Positions 45,751 through 56,863 of a stretch of DNA of 64,000 nt are shown in pieces (the first letter of the stretch is position 1; each line of letters begins with the position of its first letter). Position numbers and translations under genes: made by a program. A model generated the notes under the pieces. It saw nothing but the letters and a program-made list of their open reading frames with translations. It was not told where the DNA came from and made no database searches. The DNA comes from Costus lasius (Eukaryota; Streptophyta; Magnoliopsida; Zingiberales; Costaceae), in NCBI GenBank assembly GCA_027563935.2, contig CM050449.1, positions 78,275,178 to 78,339,177 on the forward strand, written 5' to 3'.

Positions 45751-46325
45751 AGAGGGAGAGGGGCTAGTGCATGTCTTAGTTTAGTGGTCGTAGTTGCCTT
45801 CCCCCACATGAAGGCCTAGGTCAAGTTCAACTCTATGGAAGCTACACGGGGCCTTGTAGTCGCGCCTAGCGAGGTCCTTGTCTCTCGAAGCTTTCCCCTA
45901 TGTACTTCCTTTTTGCATTCAATCAAAAGAGCTAGGGCGACACCAACTCACCCCGCCGCCTTTCTCTCAGTATCGTGTGTAGTTTGTGTTTCTATCTCCA
46001 TCCCTGACAGACGAGTGGAAGTCCAACCTTTCACAGCATCATGAAGGGAATCTCAGCATGCATACTTGCTCAGAAAATTGGCTCTACATGTGAGGTGAGT
46101 ATTTTCCATTCATAGTTTTTGTGTTGTTTCGCCTACAACTTGCTGGTATTGCTCATGTATGCATTACATTTGATGGTTTCATCGGTTTTCACCAAGTTTC
46201 CCTCCGCCACATGTTTTCATTCCCTCGTCTAAAGACCCTCTCACGGTTTTTAGCATCATCGTTGTCACCCGCTTAGAGTACTGACTTAAGAATCATCCCA
46301 TCCAAAGTTTCGCTGCATCACTAAG

Positions 46326-46669
46326 TCAAGAAGGATACCGCATGACATTCTTTAGTGAGAAACTTAATGAGGTCCAGTAGCAATACTCTACTTATGACGA
46401 GTTTTATGCCATCGTTCAATCCTTGAAGCAATAGAGATAGTACCTTCACCACTGCGAATTTGTCTTGTACAGTGACCATCAAGCCCTATCGTTTCTCAAT
46501 GCCCAAAAAAATTGAGTTCTCGACATGCCAAATGGGTGGAATTTAGAATTCCTGCAATAGTACATGTTTGTGATTACCCATAAGGCCGGTAAAGAGAACG
46601 TGGTAGCCGATGCCTTGAGTCATGTACGTAACCTTCTATGCGTCTTGTCCACCCAAGTTACTGTATTTG
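46326..46669 (+). pseudogene. Element E pol, part 3: RNase H
   Basis: Continues the RNase H entry at 18154-18234. It shows a FFSEKLNEVQ block, YSTYDEFYAIVQSLKQ, LYSDHQALSFLN and [14 protein letters not shown] with several stops. It ends in the linker before integrase, where element C is inserted at 46670. Confidence 0.88.
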
Positions 46670-46695
46670 TGTTGGTGTATTTGCGCTAGGACCTA
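46670..46695 (+). repeat. First bases of the 5' LTR of element C
   Basis: TGTTGGTGTATTTGCGCTAG corresponds to the start of the A-type solo LTR at 7132 with two or three changes. It is cut by plastid DNA. Confidence 0.75.
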
Positions 46696-46915
46696 TGGGA
46701 AAATCTTGTATTTGTATCAGATCTATGAAAAGAAAGCCAAAAGAAATATCCTCAAGAGGATTACACGAGACCAGACATTAAAAAGGGTAAAAAGAAAAAA
46801 ACAATCCAAGAAAAACAAGGAAAGAGAACTAGATTTGTTCCTCAAAAAATGTTTTATTTTTCAATTAAGATGGGATAACCCCTTGAATCAAAAAATGACC
46901 AATAATATCAAAGTA
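46696..46915 (+). pseudogene. ycf1: Plastid ycf1 (TIC214) fragment in nuclear DNA
   Basis: Encodes [25 protein letters not shown] and [12 protein letters not shown], then [19 protein letters not shown], which I recognise as a segment near the C-terminus of plastid Ycf1. It breaks off after NNIKV, where plastid ycf1 would continue. In plastomes ycf1 lies at the other side of the small single-copy region from trnL-UAG, so the junction with the next fragment is a rearrangement. Not functional: no promoter, no start, truncated both sides. Confidence 0.82.
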
Positions 46916-46931
46916 TTATTATTTCAAGTAA

Positions 46932-47011
46932 GCCGCCATGGTGAAATCGGTAGACACGCTGCTCTTAGGAAGTAGTGCAAGAGCATCTCGGTTCGAGTCC
47001 GAGTGGCGGCA
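46932..47011 (+). tRNA. trnL-UAG: trnL-UAG copy of plastid origin (nuclear, probably inactive)
   Basis: 80 bases folding as a class II tRNA: acceptor GCCGCCA/TGGCGGC, D-arm, anticodon TAG at 46966-46968, long variable arm and T-loop GGTTCGAGTCC. It has at least two apparent changes from the plastid gene as I remember it (a G-T pair in the anticodon stem, A in the variable arm). It sits in a plastid DNA insert, so it is most likely a pseudogene. Confidence 0.9.
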
Positions 47012-47101
47012 TCCTATAAAAAAATCCTCAAAAAGTCACAAAGAATCCAATCCTATAATGTATTCAATTCCCGATTTCAATTATCTAATGAGAGCCCCTT
47101 T

Positions 47102-47323
47102 ATGATATTTACGACTTTAGAACATATATTAACCCATATCTCTTTTTCGATAATTTCAATTTTGATTACGATTCATTTGATGACCTTATTAGTGCAGGAA
47201 ATCGTAGGATTGCGAGATTCATCGGAAAAGGGTATGATAGCTACTTTTTTCTCTATAACAAAATTTTTAGTTTCTCGTTGGATTTCTTCGGGACATTTTC
47301 CGTTAAGTAATTTATATGAGTCA
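47102..47323 (+). pseudogene. ccsA: Plastid ccsA N-terminal fragment in nuclear DNA
   Basis: Starts [18 protein letters not shown] and keeps the first 74 residues of the haem-attachment protein CcsA, including [11 protein letters not shown] and PLSNLYES. It ends abruptly where unrelated sequence begins. It lies about 90 bases downstream of trnL-UAG, as in plastomes, so trnL and ccsA moved together. Confidence 0.88.
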
Positions 47324-48314
47324 CCATGTATACAAAAAGATATGAAGGTTAGAGTAACAAAAGGTCAAACTGCCCTATTTTTAGAAATTTCAGGGCATGG
47401 AGCTAGACATTGCAGTCGGTTTCAGGTGTTGATGCATATCAAAGATATTCAATATATGAGCCATTGGAAAGCTCTTTGAATCTACTTTCGTGGAAAATAG
47501 GAATTACTCAAAACCGAGTTGTCAATCAGAAGTTATAAGTAAATACCACAAGTAGGTGAGTCTGGTATTACTGAACATAGATTCTGAATGTTACTACCTA
47601 CTGGAGACCCTAAATCTCATTAAGTATATGCAATATTGGAGGCGTTGGAAAGATTTTCAAGTCTGCTTTTACACAAATCAAGTCTCAATAAAAGATCATT
47701 TGCGTAGACAAAGTTACATCACAAAAACCACCACAAGGTCAGATTTGCATAACCAAATCACCATAAACCATGCTTTTACCATTCTCTTCATTTATGTATT
47801 AACACAAAATCATCAAAATTCATTGTGATTTCAATAACTTATATGTCAACAAATCAAAATCCTCATTTATATGAAATTATACTCATTTTGCAAGCATACA
47901 TGTAGGGCAAAAGTAGAAACTTGCCTTAAGTCAAGTTTTTATGCCTTTTCTCCTCTTCTTTCCCACTTGAACCACTCGAATGCCTCTACACTTCTCTCCC
48001 TCAAGCCAAACGAAAAGTGCTGGCAACAAAACTCATTTTTTCCCCTAATTTCCCTCATTTTTCCCCCATAGGAATCCTCTAACATGAGGTGTCAACGTGT
48101 GGTGAAACCCTTCTCATGTAAGCATGAGGTGGCACCTTCTAGTTATTTCCACCTTTAATCAATTTCACTCCCTTCCTTTCAATTCCGGCAATGCTTTCTT
48201 ACATTTAATCTGTACTTCACTAATGAGCAATACATTCCCTCTTAGCATATCATATGCTCTATATGGTGAAATTACCTTTTTGCCCCTTTCTTTTCACATT
48301 ATTCCCCAAGAGTC
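47324..48314. other. Unassigned filler DNA between plastid insert and LTR C
   Basis: No similarity to the surrounding elements or to plastid genes I know. It is AT-rich with pyrimidine-rich stretches (for example 47940-48070). The last part resembles a plant promoter upstream region more than a retrotransposon. Confidence 0.5.
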
Positions 48315-48590
48315 CTAGCATGAATCTTTAATTATAGGTGTAATACCACTATAAGAGGGAGCTTGAATATCAAACTTACAAAGTTAACTTCAAGTTTCTT
48401 ATACACACAAAACTACTTTCTTTACTTAGTAGGTTTGCATTTTATGCTTCATCTAGCATGAATCTTTAATTATAGGTGTAATACCACTATAAGAGGGAGC
48501 TTGAATATCAAACTTACAAAGTTAACTTCAAGTTTCTTATACACACAAAACTACTTTCTTTACTTAGTAGGTTTGCATTTTATGCTTCAT
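48315..48590 (+). promoter_or_regulatory. 138-bp tandem duplication with TATA-like sequence
   Basis: Two apparently identical 138-bp units (48315-48452, 48453-48590), each with CACTATAAGAGGGAGC followed by ~95 bases of 5'-UTR-like sequence. The second unit runs straight into an ATG at 48589. This suggests a captured promoter and leader, duplicated in place. Confidence 0.55.
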
Positions 48591-48690
48591 GGCACCACTT
48601 GTTGACATTATTCTATCAGAAAATAATGATCTTCATAGTGAAATGAAAGCACGGGTATCACAGTATGGTCATACCCAAGTAAGAACCTGA
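48589..48690 (+). other. Short open frame behind the promoter-like repeat
   Basis: Begins MAPLVDIILSENNDLHSEMK and stops at 48690. The last third is already LTR C sequence. It could be the first-exon stub of a captured gene cut by the LTR; no family was recognised. Confidence 0.35.
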
Positions 48691-50175
48691 TTTAGTCATG
48701 ACCATGAGATTGGGTAAAAACAAGTGATGACACACATGTCTAATCAAATATCAGCTTGGCAAAGAGACTATAATGTATCTGTACCTAGTTGCGATGATGG
48801 GGATGTCGATGTCGATATCCATTCCGGTGACTTGGGTAGCAGCGATGCACTGCTAGGTGCCACTCACTACTAGTGATGACCTATGTTCATCACTGCCAAC
48901 ATCAGAGAAACCTACAGGGTCACACACCTTGACATTCGAGTTTTCGTATTGATTGCGTAGCCTTTAGATCGAGTTATTGGATAACTCGGATCTATTTGGG
49001 AGATTTTATCAGCACCAATGGGCTTGATAGATGGAAGAAACTTATTGGGGCCAACTTCTGTTTTTGGCATATTGACCAAATTAACCATGGTTAGCCTCAT
49101 TTGACCTTGGGTTAAATTGGATTGGATCCAATAGCTTGGTTAACATGCATAATGGACTTTGGGCTAGGCCCATTGCTTAGTTGGGCTTGCTAATAAGTTG
49201 ATATGAAGAGACAAGAGGCTTAAAAGGTATAATGAGGAGAAATATTGTGCATGGGCGCATGAAGACTCCTAATTGGATTAGGAGTTGCGCTTATGGCATG
49301 ATTAATATCTTCTAGTGATTGATTCAAATTAGGATTTGATCCTAATCACTAGAGATATTAATTTACATATGATTGGTGCATAAGTGGGCTAATTCTTAAC
49401 ATAATAAGAAGTCCTAATTGGATTAGGACTAGCGCCCACACCCCATTAGGACAATATCCATCATGCCTTGACCTAGTCTATTCGCATGGATGGAATTATT
49501 GGCTCATATGGAATGTTGTGGGCGCATAAGGGCTGATATTTGTGTTAATGCTTTGACACATATGGGATAAGAATTTAATTGACATAATTAATTGGAAAAA
49601 TCCCATAATCAAAGCCCTAATCGCCTATACCTTCCATGCAAGCCAAACCGCCTCTTAGTGCTTTAAAAGAACCACCTAGCAGCCCCCTTCTCGACATGAA
49701 TCTTCTTGGAGGCATGGAGTCAAGTGGAGGGGCAAAGGCTTAGAGTTCTTGGAGCACTTCTCTTCTTCCTCCATCAAAGGGCGCAAGCAAGCTTCTTCCT
49801 CCTTCCTCTTCCTTTCCTTGGCGCAAAGGAATAAGAAGGCTTGCGGCATCCTCTCTTCCTCTTCCTCCCTTGGCGCAATCTTCCTTGGTGGTTGATGCAA
49901 GTGATCAAGCGGCTCTCCTAAGGTGTGGATCTTCTTCCCGAGGCTAGCACTGGGCGTGGAAGAAGAAGACTCAAGGAATTCGTGTGTGTGAGACTACAAA
50001 GGGCGAACACTTGTGCGCCTACCTTGACATCGGCCTCCACTTGCTCTAGGTACTTTCTCCTCTCATTGTGTCGACTCCCTCACAAGACGATCTTCACTGG
50101 GTTTTTTGGGACTGGCCTATTTCGAGGATATTCTTCCGCTGCGTATGTAATCTGTAATGTCAAAAATTATAAATT
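48663..50175 (+). repeat. 5' LTR of element C, 3' part
   Basis: Resumes A-type LTR homology at GTATGGTCATACCC (compare 7703) and runs almost to the LTR end. The last bases are degenerate and fuse with D2 internal sequence around 50165-50176. It carries a subfamily-specific block with inverted repeats (49265-49430) absent from the A and solo LTRs, also present at 63465-63630. Confidence 0.82.
49265..49430 (+). repeat. Three inverted repeats with CCTAAT/ATTAGG core in LTR C
   Basis: ACTCCTAAT-tgg-ATTAGGAGT (49265-49285), a 39-base imperfect palindrome at 49313-49351 with TTAGGAT-ttg-ATCCTAA at its core, and AGTCCTAAT-tgg-ATTAGGACT (49410-49430). Confidence 0.85.
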
Positions 50176-50575
50176 ATTATTTGATGCAAATTTAGCTACA
50201 GGTACTGAAGAGATGATAACACATGAGATTCTTGATTACATTGGCATTGAGGTAACTGAAAAACCAAAAATAAAATTTGAAAGCTTCTTGATAAATCCAG
50301 GGTATGAGATTTTTGATTTTAATTCCAATTTTCTTCCAATTGCTTATACAAATCTAAAGGAAGAATGCATGATTTTACTCTTGGATAAATACAGAAAAAT
50401 TATTGATTATTCATTGCATGACTCTAATTTTTATTTTTCTATGCATGTACTGGACACTACAACATGGATCCACTTGTTTAACTGGATATATTTGGTGGAC
50501 ACACTGATGAGACGAAGGAAAAGGAAAAGACTACATGCTCTCTACTATGGCATAGATTCACCTACTCCACCATGA
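50176..50575 (+). pseudogene. D2 gag-like frame, C-terminal part of the truncated left unit
   Basis: Copy of the last ~133 codons of the D2 protein: LFDANLATGTEEMITHEILD onwards to MRRRKRKRLHALYYGIDSP. It differs from the right unit at very few residues (for example Ile for Thr in NFLPIAYTN). It is fused in frame to LTR C sequence, giving an artificial 216-codon open frame from 49925. Confidence 0.88.
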
Positions 50576-50586
50576 CATGAAGCTTT

Positions 50587-50633
50587 GGTCAAGCTAATGA
50601 CCTTAAACAAGCACTTTTTGGGAGGCAACCCAA
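50587..50633 (+). ncRNA. Conserved post-stop hairpin pair, D2 left unit
   Basis: GGTCA-agctaa-TGACC and TTGGG-aggcaa-CCCAA, separated by 15 bases, twelve bases after the stop codon. Putative transcript structure, as in D1. Confidence 0.5.
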
Positions 50634-52134
50634 ATTTTTAACTTTTACTGTTCTTCTTTTTAGTTTTTAATTTTCTTTAAATTTTAATACATTTTTACAG
50701 CATGTATTGATGAATTTTTATTGATGGAAAATCTTCTGATAAATTATTTTATATGTAGGAATTTTTGGAGAATTTTTACTTGAAAGAAAAGTGATTAACG
50801 AGACCATCACGGGTGCAGCCGTGATTCATGGACCGTGATTCTTCGGGCAATTTCTTTGTGAGTATTGTAAAAATGATTTTTGATAGTGAAGCATGATGAT
50901 ATTTAATGTTTGAAACTTGTTTACCATGTAAAATGCTAATATCTTTAATGTGATATAGTTTCTAAATCTTTCTGGTTCATGTTTCCATATTTTGATATAA
51001 CTGAATAGGTTTTTGCTCACAATTTAAAGGGAATTTTTGCAAAATTTTCTGAAATCTATCATTCATTAATCTAATGTTTATGTATATGCAACAACTTAAG
51101 TCTAGGGTGTCCTCATATATTTTGCTTTTTCTTCAAGCTTTATGGACATGTATCTTGAATGTTTATGATTGTTAAGGATAATCAAATTTGTTTTATCCTT
51201 AGTTTTAGACTTAGGAAACATTTTGAGTGATTGATTTGATGACTTAGGGAATTTTTGAAATTTCATGTAGACTTAAATTGTTGAGTAAATTCAATTCTTG
51301 TATTGATAAAATACATATGTGAATTGTTATATGTTCATAGGACACATGCATAGTATCTTTATACTTGATGTTTAATTTATCTATTTCTACTTGATGAAAA
51401 TTTTTATGAATAGAATTTGGTGATATATATTTAAATTGAGATTTGCTCCAACTCCTCTAGTTGAGAAATCTTAAGTCATGAGTTATATTATACCATAAAT
51501 TGGTATACTTTAAGTCTGTTGCGATCAAGTAACAGAGGGAGAATTTTTAAAACATATATTTAACCCTCTTGTAGAAAGATCAACAATGATTTAAGTACCA
51601 TTCCACTGACCGGCTTTCTCCATGATTGAGAATAAAAATGGAGAAAAAGAGAAAGTTGTAGGTCAAGTGGACAACTCCGCTGACTTCGTGATTGAGGCTA
51701 TGAGTTAAATTATATTGCTTTGCAGTATACTTTAAATAATGTTATGATGCTAACAGGAAAGGGCACATAACCGTTTAAAGACCAAATTACATTAAAAGTC
51801 TCTTATCTTTAACATCACCGAGATTCTTGAAATAAATTTATATCTATTCAGTAAGATGGATTTATTAAATTGAAAGTATCTGATATTTAGTGTGTGAAGA
51901 ATGAATATTATGACATGAATTGTGAATTTTATCTTTCTTCAATTGTAACCTCTTGGGAATTTATCTCTATTATGATTTTTCTTGAGTTACTTGAGTTCTG
52001 AAAGATTGATTGCTTAATTTGTGGACTAAGGATATTATTGAGGCAAAAACAAATGAGTGTTCCTTATCTTTACATTCTTTATACATATCGAGGTATTGCT
52101 TGAGGACAAGCAAAATTCTAAGTCTAGGGTATTT
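50634..52134 (+). other. D2 3' non-coding region, left unit
   Basis: AT-rich; no coding sequence recognised. It ends with GCTTGAGGACAAGCAAA and TCTAAGTCTAGGGTATTT before the LTR, at the place of the polypurine tract. The 53-bp block around 51600-51700 (GACCGGCTTTCTCC, GTGGACAACTCCGCTGAC) is repeated in the right unit. Confidence 0.75.
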
Positions 52135-53614
52135 TGATGCATTGCATTTATATAGTGTTTTTGCCTATGTTTTAGATCATATTTTGAGCCTAATTACATG
52201 ATTTTGTGCTATTTTTAGTGCTTTTGCATTACTTTGCACAGAATCCTCACATTTTCTGGTTTTTATGAAAATGTAGGTAAAAAGGCATAAAAATGATGGA
52301 TTTTAAGAGTTTTGAAGCCAAAGCATGATTCCCAAGGAGATCACGAGCCTTCACGTCGAATTTGGGGCGAAAAGGGTGAAAAACGAGATTTTCACGGCCT
52401 TGGCCGTAATTTTGGGTCAGCTGTAATTACACGTTCGAGCAGAGGATGAAAACGGCTAAGTGTTGGAATAAACAGAGACTTTCACGGCTGAACCCGTGAA
52501 TCCATCATGGGCCGTAAAAGTTTCTGTGACTTTAGTGTTGTACACACAGAAGGAATTACGGCCGTGGCCGTAAACTCATCACGGACCGTAAAAATGTCCG
52601 CCTTTTCAGTTTTTCACTCGATTGAACCCGATTTGTACCAGAACTGAACCAAACTCTCCGGAAACCTTCCCACATGGGTTCTATACTGATTAGACTATAA
52701 AAGGAAGGATTTTGGTAGGGTTTCGGGGGCTTCTAAGCACGAAAACGAAGGGCTATAGCGGCGGCGGCGGAAATCAACTCCAGGGCAGAATTCGATCAGG
52801 AAAGCTGCGCAAGGGAAGAATTGGATGCTTCATCTTCGTCTCCACATCGAGGGGAAGCTTTTCTAATTACTTGTCTAGCGATTTCCTGTAATCTTCTAGG
52901 GTTTCCATTCGATTTTCATTGATGAACATGCTGTTTATTAAGAACATGAACGTGTAAACTATTCTTTGGGATTTGGGGAATAGCTCGTTAACCATTTATG
53001 TGTTAAATACATTGTTCTAAATATTTTACATGAATTTTTAGAGTATTGATTTGATTAGAGTTGTGTTAATCCATAATTTACCCTGATCAAGTAAGTACAC
53101 GTCTCAGACGTTGCGAGAAGGACCGGGAGGTGAATCGCAATGTCGGATCTATTCTTTTCAAACCTGTGAATCCGATCACGGGAGTAGTTCGGATTCACTT
53201 GAAGGATTACCATGGTTTTTCACAGAACTTAATGGGTCTATTTATGTTAATTATCACGGGAGTAGGGAATTAATGTAAATAGATATCAGATTACACTCTG
53301 GGAGGAGGTAGTCTGTACCTTAGGGAAAACCCCTTTCAAAACTATAATTTTCTGATTAAAGATTTATTTTTACTAAATTCATAATCGTCAGCGTGGTGAA
53401 ACCCTGAGTCCTGATTTTATCCGAATTGATTTTTAGCCAAAACCCTAAAACCACCTTTCTGTTTTCCTGCATTAGAAGTTTTCACAACAAAAACCATCAT
53501 TTGAATCGTCTAGATATAGATCGACCGTGTAATCGGTACTTGACCGCTTGATCCTCATGGGATCGATAACTTTTATTACTTCGATAAAATCCATGCACTT
53601 ACAGATTGCTATCA
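52135..53614 (+). repeat. Middle (shared) LTR of D2, 1,480 bp
   Basis: Starts TGATGCATTGCATTT and ends GATTGCTATCA. A 3' non-coding region lies to its left and a primer site to its right, so it serves both units. It includes TATAAAAGG at 52696 and the palindrome TTACGGCC-gt-GGCCGTAA at 52556-52573. Confidence 0.92.
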
Positions 53615-53620
53615 AGTTTT

Positions 53621-53638
53621 TGGCGCCGTTGCCGGGGA
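53621..53638 (+). promoter_or_regulatory. Primer-binding site of D2 (tRNA-Asp)
   Basis: TGGCGCCGTTGCCGGGGA, the canonical Athila/Tat-type site, six bases after the LTR. Confidence 0.95.
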
Positions 53639-53746
53639 TCAAGCCAGTCAATATTGATTTAATCGTGAGATTTATGGACTAGACATTTTTTTTATTTATT
53701 TGTTTTTGTTTTTATTTTTATTCTTTATATTTTTTATTTTTTATTT

Positions 53747-55300
53747 TTGTTTTCATTTTTGTTTTGTTTATTTTTCGCATTTTTTTATATTTCTGAATTT
53801 TATAAAAAAAAGTTGTTTAACCAATGTCAATGGTCAAATCAGGGATATGTGCCACCTATAAAGACTAGAGAATATGTGCCGCTAGTTGCATTTCAATCAC
53901 CTGCAGCAAGGGTAAATTCTTTTTCTCAACATACTGAATATATGAGAATGAAATCTTATGTTACTTGTGATATTTGTGGAAGTTATTATCATTATCCTTC
54001 TGAGTGTCAATTTGGAATTCCTGCCAGACCTGCCAGATCTAATTTTTCATGATACCAAGATGATGAGTATAATTCTAGATGGAAAAATCAGCAAACTTCT
54101 TTTTATGAGGATTTCTCAAATAATATTTCAGAACCACTCTTTGAAGAATCTGAAGAATCCATGCTAGAATCCATGCTTGAGAAAATTATAATAAATCAGA
54201 GTAAGGAACTTGAAGTTCTTAGTGGGATGATTGCTCTGCTTACTTCTCAAGTAGAATCTATATGTGCTAATACTAAAATGCTAGAAACCCAGATAGCACA
54301 GCAAAATTGTATACTTGAGTTTGATTTGGAAAATGAAGATATTCATAGTATGATTGATGACACTGATAAAAATGTCATAAAAGAAGAAATCCATGATGAA
54401 TCTAAGAATTTTGTAGAGTTAGATCAATCATTAGTCATGACTCCTGATTGTAATTTACCTTCTGCAAATTTTGAGGATTCTGCAAATTTTGATGATTGTG
54501 ATTTACCTCCTGCAATTTTTGATGATTTGGATGATTATGATTTACCTTCCTCTGCAATTCACCAGCCATCTAGTCCCCTCTCACATAATAATGTGTCTTG
54601 CAACACAAATACTTGGGACATGTTTGAAGAGATATATGAATTTTTTGATTCTTGTGAGAAGAAGGATGATGAATTTAAAGATCCTCAAGAAAGAACTAAT
54701 GAGATAGATGGGGATGAAATTGACAGTGTTAAGATGAAATGCCATATTGAAGAGAAAGAAATTGAGGAAAATTATGAGGAAGAGGATCTTATGCATATTG
54801 TACCATCAATTCTTATTCTCCAGGAAAATCCATTAGAAATTTGCATGATTAATGATGAAGATGATAATTTTAAGGATAATGATGATGAAGTGATTGAAAT
54901 ATTATTTGATGCAAATTTAGCTACAGGTACTGAAGAGATGATAACACATGAAATTCTTGATTACATTGGCATTGAGGTAACTGAAAAACCAAAAATAAAA
55001 TTTGAAAGCTTCTTGATAAATCCAGGGTATGAGATTTTTGATTTTAATTCCAATTTTCTTCCAACTGCTTATACAAATCTAAAGGAAGAATGCATGATTT
55101 TACTCTTGGATAAATACAGAAAAATTATTGATTATTCATTGCATGACTCTAATTTTTATTTTTCTATGCATGTACTAGACACTACAACATGGATCCACCT
55201 GTTTAACTGGATATATTTGGTGGACACACTGATGAGACGAAGGAAAAGGAAAAGACTACATGCTCTCTACTATGGCATAGATTCACCTACTTCACCATGA
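53747..55300 (+). pseudogene. D2 gag-like protein with CCHC zinc knuckle
   Basis: One frame interrupted only by a TGA at 54050-54052. The N-terminal part holds a zinc knuckle, CDICGSYYHYPSEC (CX2CX4HX4C). After the stop come a helical segment with MLEKIIINQSKELEVLSGM and ANTKMLETQIAQQ, an Asp/Glu-rich region of ~200 residues, and a conserved C-terminus ending RRRKRKRLHALYYGIDSP. The order matches D1 exactly. No enzyme domains follow. It resembles the distal part of Athila gag; the role of the acidic and C-terminal parts is unknown. The N-terminal gag core is not evident between the primer site and the knuckle. A translation start is uncertain. Confidence 0.83.
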
Positions 55301-55311
55301 CATGAAGCTTT

Positions 55312-55358
55312 GGTCAAGCTAATGACCTTAAACAAGCGCTTTTTGGGAGGCAACCCAA
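55312..55358 (+). ncRNA. Conserved post-stop hairpin pair, D2 right unit
   Basis: GGTCA-agctaa-TGACC (55312-55327) and TTGGG-aggcaa-CCCAA (55343-55358), with the palindrome AAGCGCTT between them. Same arrangement as in the left unit and D1. Confidence 0.5.
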
Positions 55359-56863
55359 ATTTTTAACTTTTACTGTTCTTCTTTTTAGTTTTTAATTTTC
55401 TTTAAATTTTAATACATTTTTACAGCATGTATTGATGAATTTTTATTGATGGAAAATCTTCTGATAAATTATTTAATATGTAGGAATTTTTGGAGAATTT
55501 TTACTTGAAAGAAAAGTGATTAACGAGACCATCACGGGTGCAGCCGTGAATCATTCATGGACCGTGATTCTTCGGGCAATTTCTTTGTGAGTATTGTAAA
55601 AATGGTTTTTGATAGTGAAGCATGATGATATTTAATGTTTGAAACTTGTTTACCATGTAAAATGCTAATATCTTTAATGTGATATAGTTTCTAAATCTTT
55701 TTGGTTCATGTTTCCATATTTTGATATAACTGAATAGGTTTTTGCTCACAATTTAAAGGGAATTTTTGCAAAATTTTCTGAAATTTATCATTCATTAATC
55801 TAATATTTATGTATATGCAACAACTTAAGTCTAGGGTGTCCTCATATATTTTGCTTTTTCTTCAAGCTTTATGGACATGTATCTTGAATGTTTATGATTG
55901 TTAAGGATAATCAAATTTGTTTTATCCTTAGTTTTAGACTTAGGAAACATTTTGAGTGATTGATTTGATGACTTAGGGAATTTTTAAAATTTCATGTAGA
56001 CTTAAATTGTTGAGTAAATTCAATTCTGGTATTGATAAAATACATATGTGAATTGTTATATGTTCATAGGACACATGCATAGTATCTTTATACTTGATAT
56101 TTAATTTATCTATTTCTACTTGATGAAAATTTTTATGAATAGAATTTGGTGATATTTATTTAAATTGAGATTTGCTCCAACTCCTCTAGTTGAGAAATCT
56201 TAAGTCATGAGTTATATTATACCATAAATTGGTATACTTTAAGTCTGTTGCGATCAAGTAACAGAGGGAGAATTTTTAAAACATATATTTAACCCTCTTG
56301 TAGAAAGATCAACAATGATTTAAGTACCATGCCACTGACCGGCTTTCTCCATGATTGAGAATAAAAATGGAGAAAAAGAGAAAGCTATAGGTCAAGTGGA
56401 CAACTCCGCTGACTTTGTGATTGAGGCTATGAGTTAAATTATATTGCTTTGCAGTATACTTTAAACAATGTTATGATGCTAACAGGAAAGGGCACATAAC
56501 CGTTTAAAGACCAAATTGCATTAAAAGTCTCTTATCTTTAACATCACCGAGATTCTTGAAATAAATTTATATCTATTGAGTAAGATGGTTTTATTAAATT
56601 GAAAGTATCTGATATTTAGTGTGTGAAGAATGAATATTATGACATGAATTGTGAATTTTATCTTTCTTCGATTGTAACCTCTTGGGAATTTATCTCTATT
56701 ATGATTTTTCTTGAGTTACTTGAGTTCTGAAAGATTGATTGCTTAATTTGTGGACTAAGGATATTATTGAGGCAAAAACAAATGAGTGTTCCTTATCTTT
56801 ACATTCTTTATACATATCGAGGTATTGCTTGAGGACAAGCAAAATTCTAAGTCTAGGGTATTT
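55359..56863 (+). other. D2 3' non-coding region, right unit
   Basis: Near-identical copy of 50634-52134. No coding sequence recognised. Confidence 0.75.

Larger units (their letters stand above)
18235..46320 (+). mobile_element. LTR F2 (solo LTR, split by complex A)
   Basis: The two parts, 18235-18443 and 45364-46320, total about 1,166 bp. It begins TGATAGTGTC and ends GCTGCATCA. CTAAG flanks it (18230-18234 and 46321-46325). There is no internal region, so it is a solo LTR related to F1. Excising it with one CTAAG makes the RNase H frame of E continuous, which confirms both ends. Its body is split by A at CACCA. Confidence 0.9.

Noticed and set aside
46622..46975. 117-codon open frame as a possible nuclear gene
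   Set aside because: It is element E tail, LTR C start and a plastid ycf1 fragment read through into trnL; a chance fusion.
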